Below are positions 63,028 to 64,000 of a DNA stretch of 64,000 bases, piece after piece. The stretch is from Pyrococcus kukulkanii. GTDB taxonomy: Archaea; Methanobacteriota_B; Thermococci; Thermococcales; Thermococcaceae. The translations under genes and the position numbers were made by a program. The DNA lies in the NCBI RefSeq assembly GCF_041647995.1, contig NZ_JARRIB010000002.1, forward strand, positions 216,432-280,431, read 5' to 3'. Positions within the stretch are counted from its first letter, which is position 1, and every line of letters starts with the position of its first letter. The notes under the pieces were generated by a model. The model ran no database searches and was not told where the DNA came from. It worked only from the letters and a program-made list of their open reading frames with translations.

Positions 63028-64000
63028 ATGAAAAGATGGGGAGCAGTACTGTTGGACACTTTACTCATGACTGCGGGATTTGGGACGCTTACCTTTATGA
63101 GCGTGGCTAGACCTGACATAATTAAGCATTTTGGCATTCCAGAATCCGCTTACGAGTTGCAACACATAGCTTATGTCTTCGGTTTATTCGTCGCATTCAT
63201 AATAGGACACACGAGACTTTATGAAGGTTCGTTCAAGAGGAGCGTCGGAATTGCGGTTTCATGGGCGGCTATACCTCAGATGCTGATTCCATTTGTCGGC
63301 AACTGGAACGTGGTTGTATTCTTAAGGTTCATTCAGGGATTTGTCGTTGGTTTGGTTCCATTATTTAGCACTCAGATAGCGAGATACTTTGTTGCAGAAA
63401 GACCATTTGCAAAGGGAATAATACTCTCCGGAATATTCTGGGGAGGAGTATTTGGGAGTATAAGTGCAAGATATTTACTTGGGTACGTTTCTTGGAGTAT
63501 GGGATTTATAATTACTGGCGTGATAATATACATCGTCTACGTAATTTGGTACTTCCTTGTAGAGGACTTTGAGATAAGACATCCAAAAGCTGGAGAAGCC
63601 AGCGTGAACATTTGGAAATTGCCTTTTACTTGGGTCTTAGGGTTCACCTTTTTCCCCGCTCTCTGGGTTATATTCACGATAATCGGATTTTCAAGTAGCC
63701 TTGGATATAAAATAGGATGGACTAAGGAGCATGTGGCTACCCTTTCCACGACGTTAAATGTCTCCAAGGCTCTCTGGAGTATAGGATTTGGTTACCTTGG
63801 CTACCAACTCTCAAGGAAGAATACGAACCCAAGAGGGTTATTCAATGCAATTGTTAAGGTAATGATAATGGCCTATGCAATAGCCTTCGCCGGGCTTGTC
63901 GTGTACTCAAAGGCCATGCTTGATGGAAATTACACATTGGCCCTAGCAAGCGTCACCTTGGTAGGAGCCCTGCAGGGGACGGGTCCGGCATTTTGGACAA
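63028..64000 (+). CDS. MFS transporter (partial, runs off right edge)
   Basis: 324 residues visible from ATG 63028, with a strong GAGGAGGTG site. At least eight hydrophobic helices; ARYLLGYVSWSMGFIITGVIIY and the RFIQGFVVGLVP region place it in the major facilitator superfamily. The substrate is unknown. Direction and spacing suggest an operon with the aminotransferase and GDT1-like genes. The 3' end lies outside the window. Confidence 0.75.
   Translation, partial: MKRWGAVLLDTLLMTAGFGTLTFMSVARPDIIKHFGIPESAYELQHIAYVFGLFVAFIIGHTRLYEGSFKRSVGIAVSWAAIPQMLIPFVGNWNVVVFLRFIQGFVVGLVPLFSTQIARYFVAERPFAKGIILSGIFWGGVFGSISARYLLGYVSWSMGFIITGVIIYIVYVIWYFLVEDFEIRHPKAGEASVNIWKLPFTWVLGFTFFPALWVIFTIIGFSSSLGYKIGWTKEHVATLSTTLNVSKALWSIGFGYLGYQLSRKNTNPRGLFNAIVKVMIMAYAIAFAGLVVYSKAMLDGNYTLALASVTLVGALQGTGPAFWT

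Overview
The window comes from a hyperthermophilic euryarchaeon of the order Thermococcales, almost certainly a Pyrococcus. The evidence is gene content and order: a soluble sulfhydrogenase II (shyBGDA) divergent from the Nfn/sulfide dehydrogenase pair, hyp maturation genes, branched-polyamine synthase, bifunctional FBP aldolase/phosphatase, indolepyruvate:ferredoxin oxidoreductase next to an ADP-forming acyl-CoA synthetase subunit, Tfx, and KEOPS subunits. Archaeal signals agree: strong GGAGGTG Shine-Dalgarno sites, frequent GTG/TTG starts, TATA boxes near -25 and C/D box sRNAs. The Nfn proteins differ in places from my memory of P. furiosus, and a chemoreceptor gene is present, so a Pyrococcus other than P. 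furiosus is likely; I cannot name the species.

Layout. 0-10 kb: a prepilin peptidase (cut by the left edge) with a class III signal-peptide protein, Bud32, a chemoreceptor, an overlapping MutS-like/eIF2B-like/CinA-like operon, an alpha/beta hydrolase, a metallopeptidase, a P-loop ATPase and purA. 10-10.7 kb: non-coding, with an IS605-type end relic and a strongly folded RNA candidate. 10.7-22.7 kb: hydrogen and sulfur metabolism. hypF, hypD, hypC, an unknown gene, a second copy of the ATPase and shyADGB all lie on the minus strand, and nfnBA diverges from shyB across a spacer with an exact SurR consensus site. 23.4-33.3 kb: a tight eleven-gene minus-strand operon (two Asp/Glu/hydantoin racemase-like proteins, S-methyl-thiohydantoin-desulfurase-like DUF917, DUF1177, AroM-like, two M29/NicX-like metalloenzymes, an OPT transporter, an M20 peptidase, a nitroreductase, a small protein). 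It faces a divergent Lrp/AsnC regulator (33.5-33.9 kb), and a long inverted repeat surrounds the operon's TATA box.

34-39.3 kb: bpsA, a DUF4443-pyrF-PUA-ribL operon, a GNAT, a nitroreductase and an M42 peptidase. 39.4-42.4 kb: a small ORF, a frameshifted TDT-family transporter relic, and a DUF4143 ATPase whose promoter is a tandem 34-bp operator array. 42.4-52.9 kb: hypE, a PadR/MFS pair, Fe-alcohol dehydrogenase, an RNase III-like protein, DUF763, a LigB-like protein, FBP aldolase/phosphatase, MarC and ThyX. 53-54 kb: an RNA-rich stretch with tRNA-Arg(CCT), two C/D box sRNAs and tfx. 54-58 kb: iorBA and acdA. 58-64 kb: a second IS605-like relic, a ParA-like ATPase with a partner, ftsZ with a small ribbon-helix-helix gene, cgi121, an aminotransferase, a half-length GDT1-type protein and an MFS transporter cut by the right edge.

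Working together: the SurR-marked hydrogenase/Nfn block handles reductant disposal, while iorAB plus acdA ferment aromatic amino acids. The eleven-gene operon looks like a regulated uptake and degradation route for an unidentified peptide-like or cyclic-amide compound, and is the best candidate here for an undescribed system.
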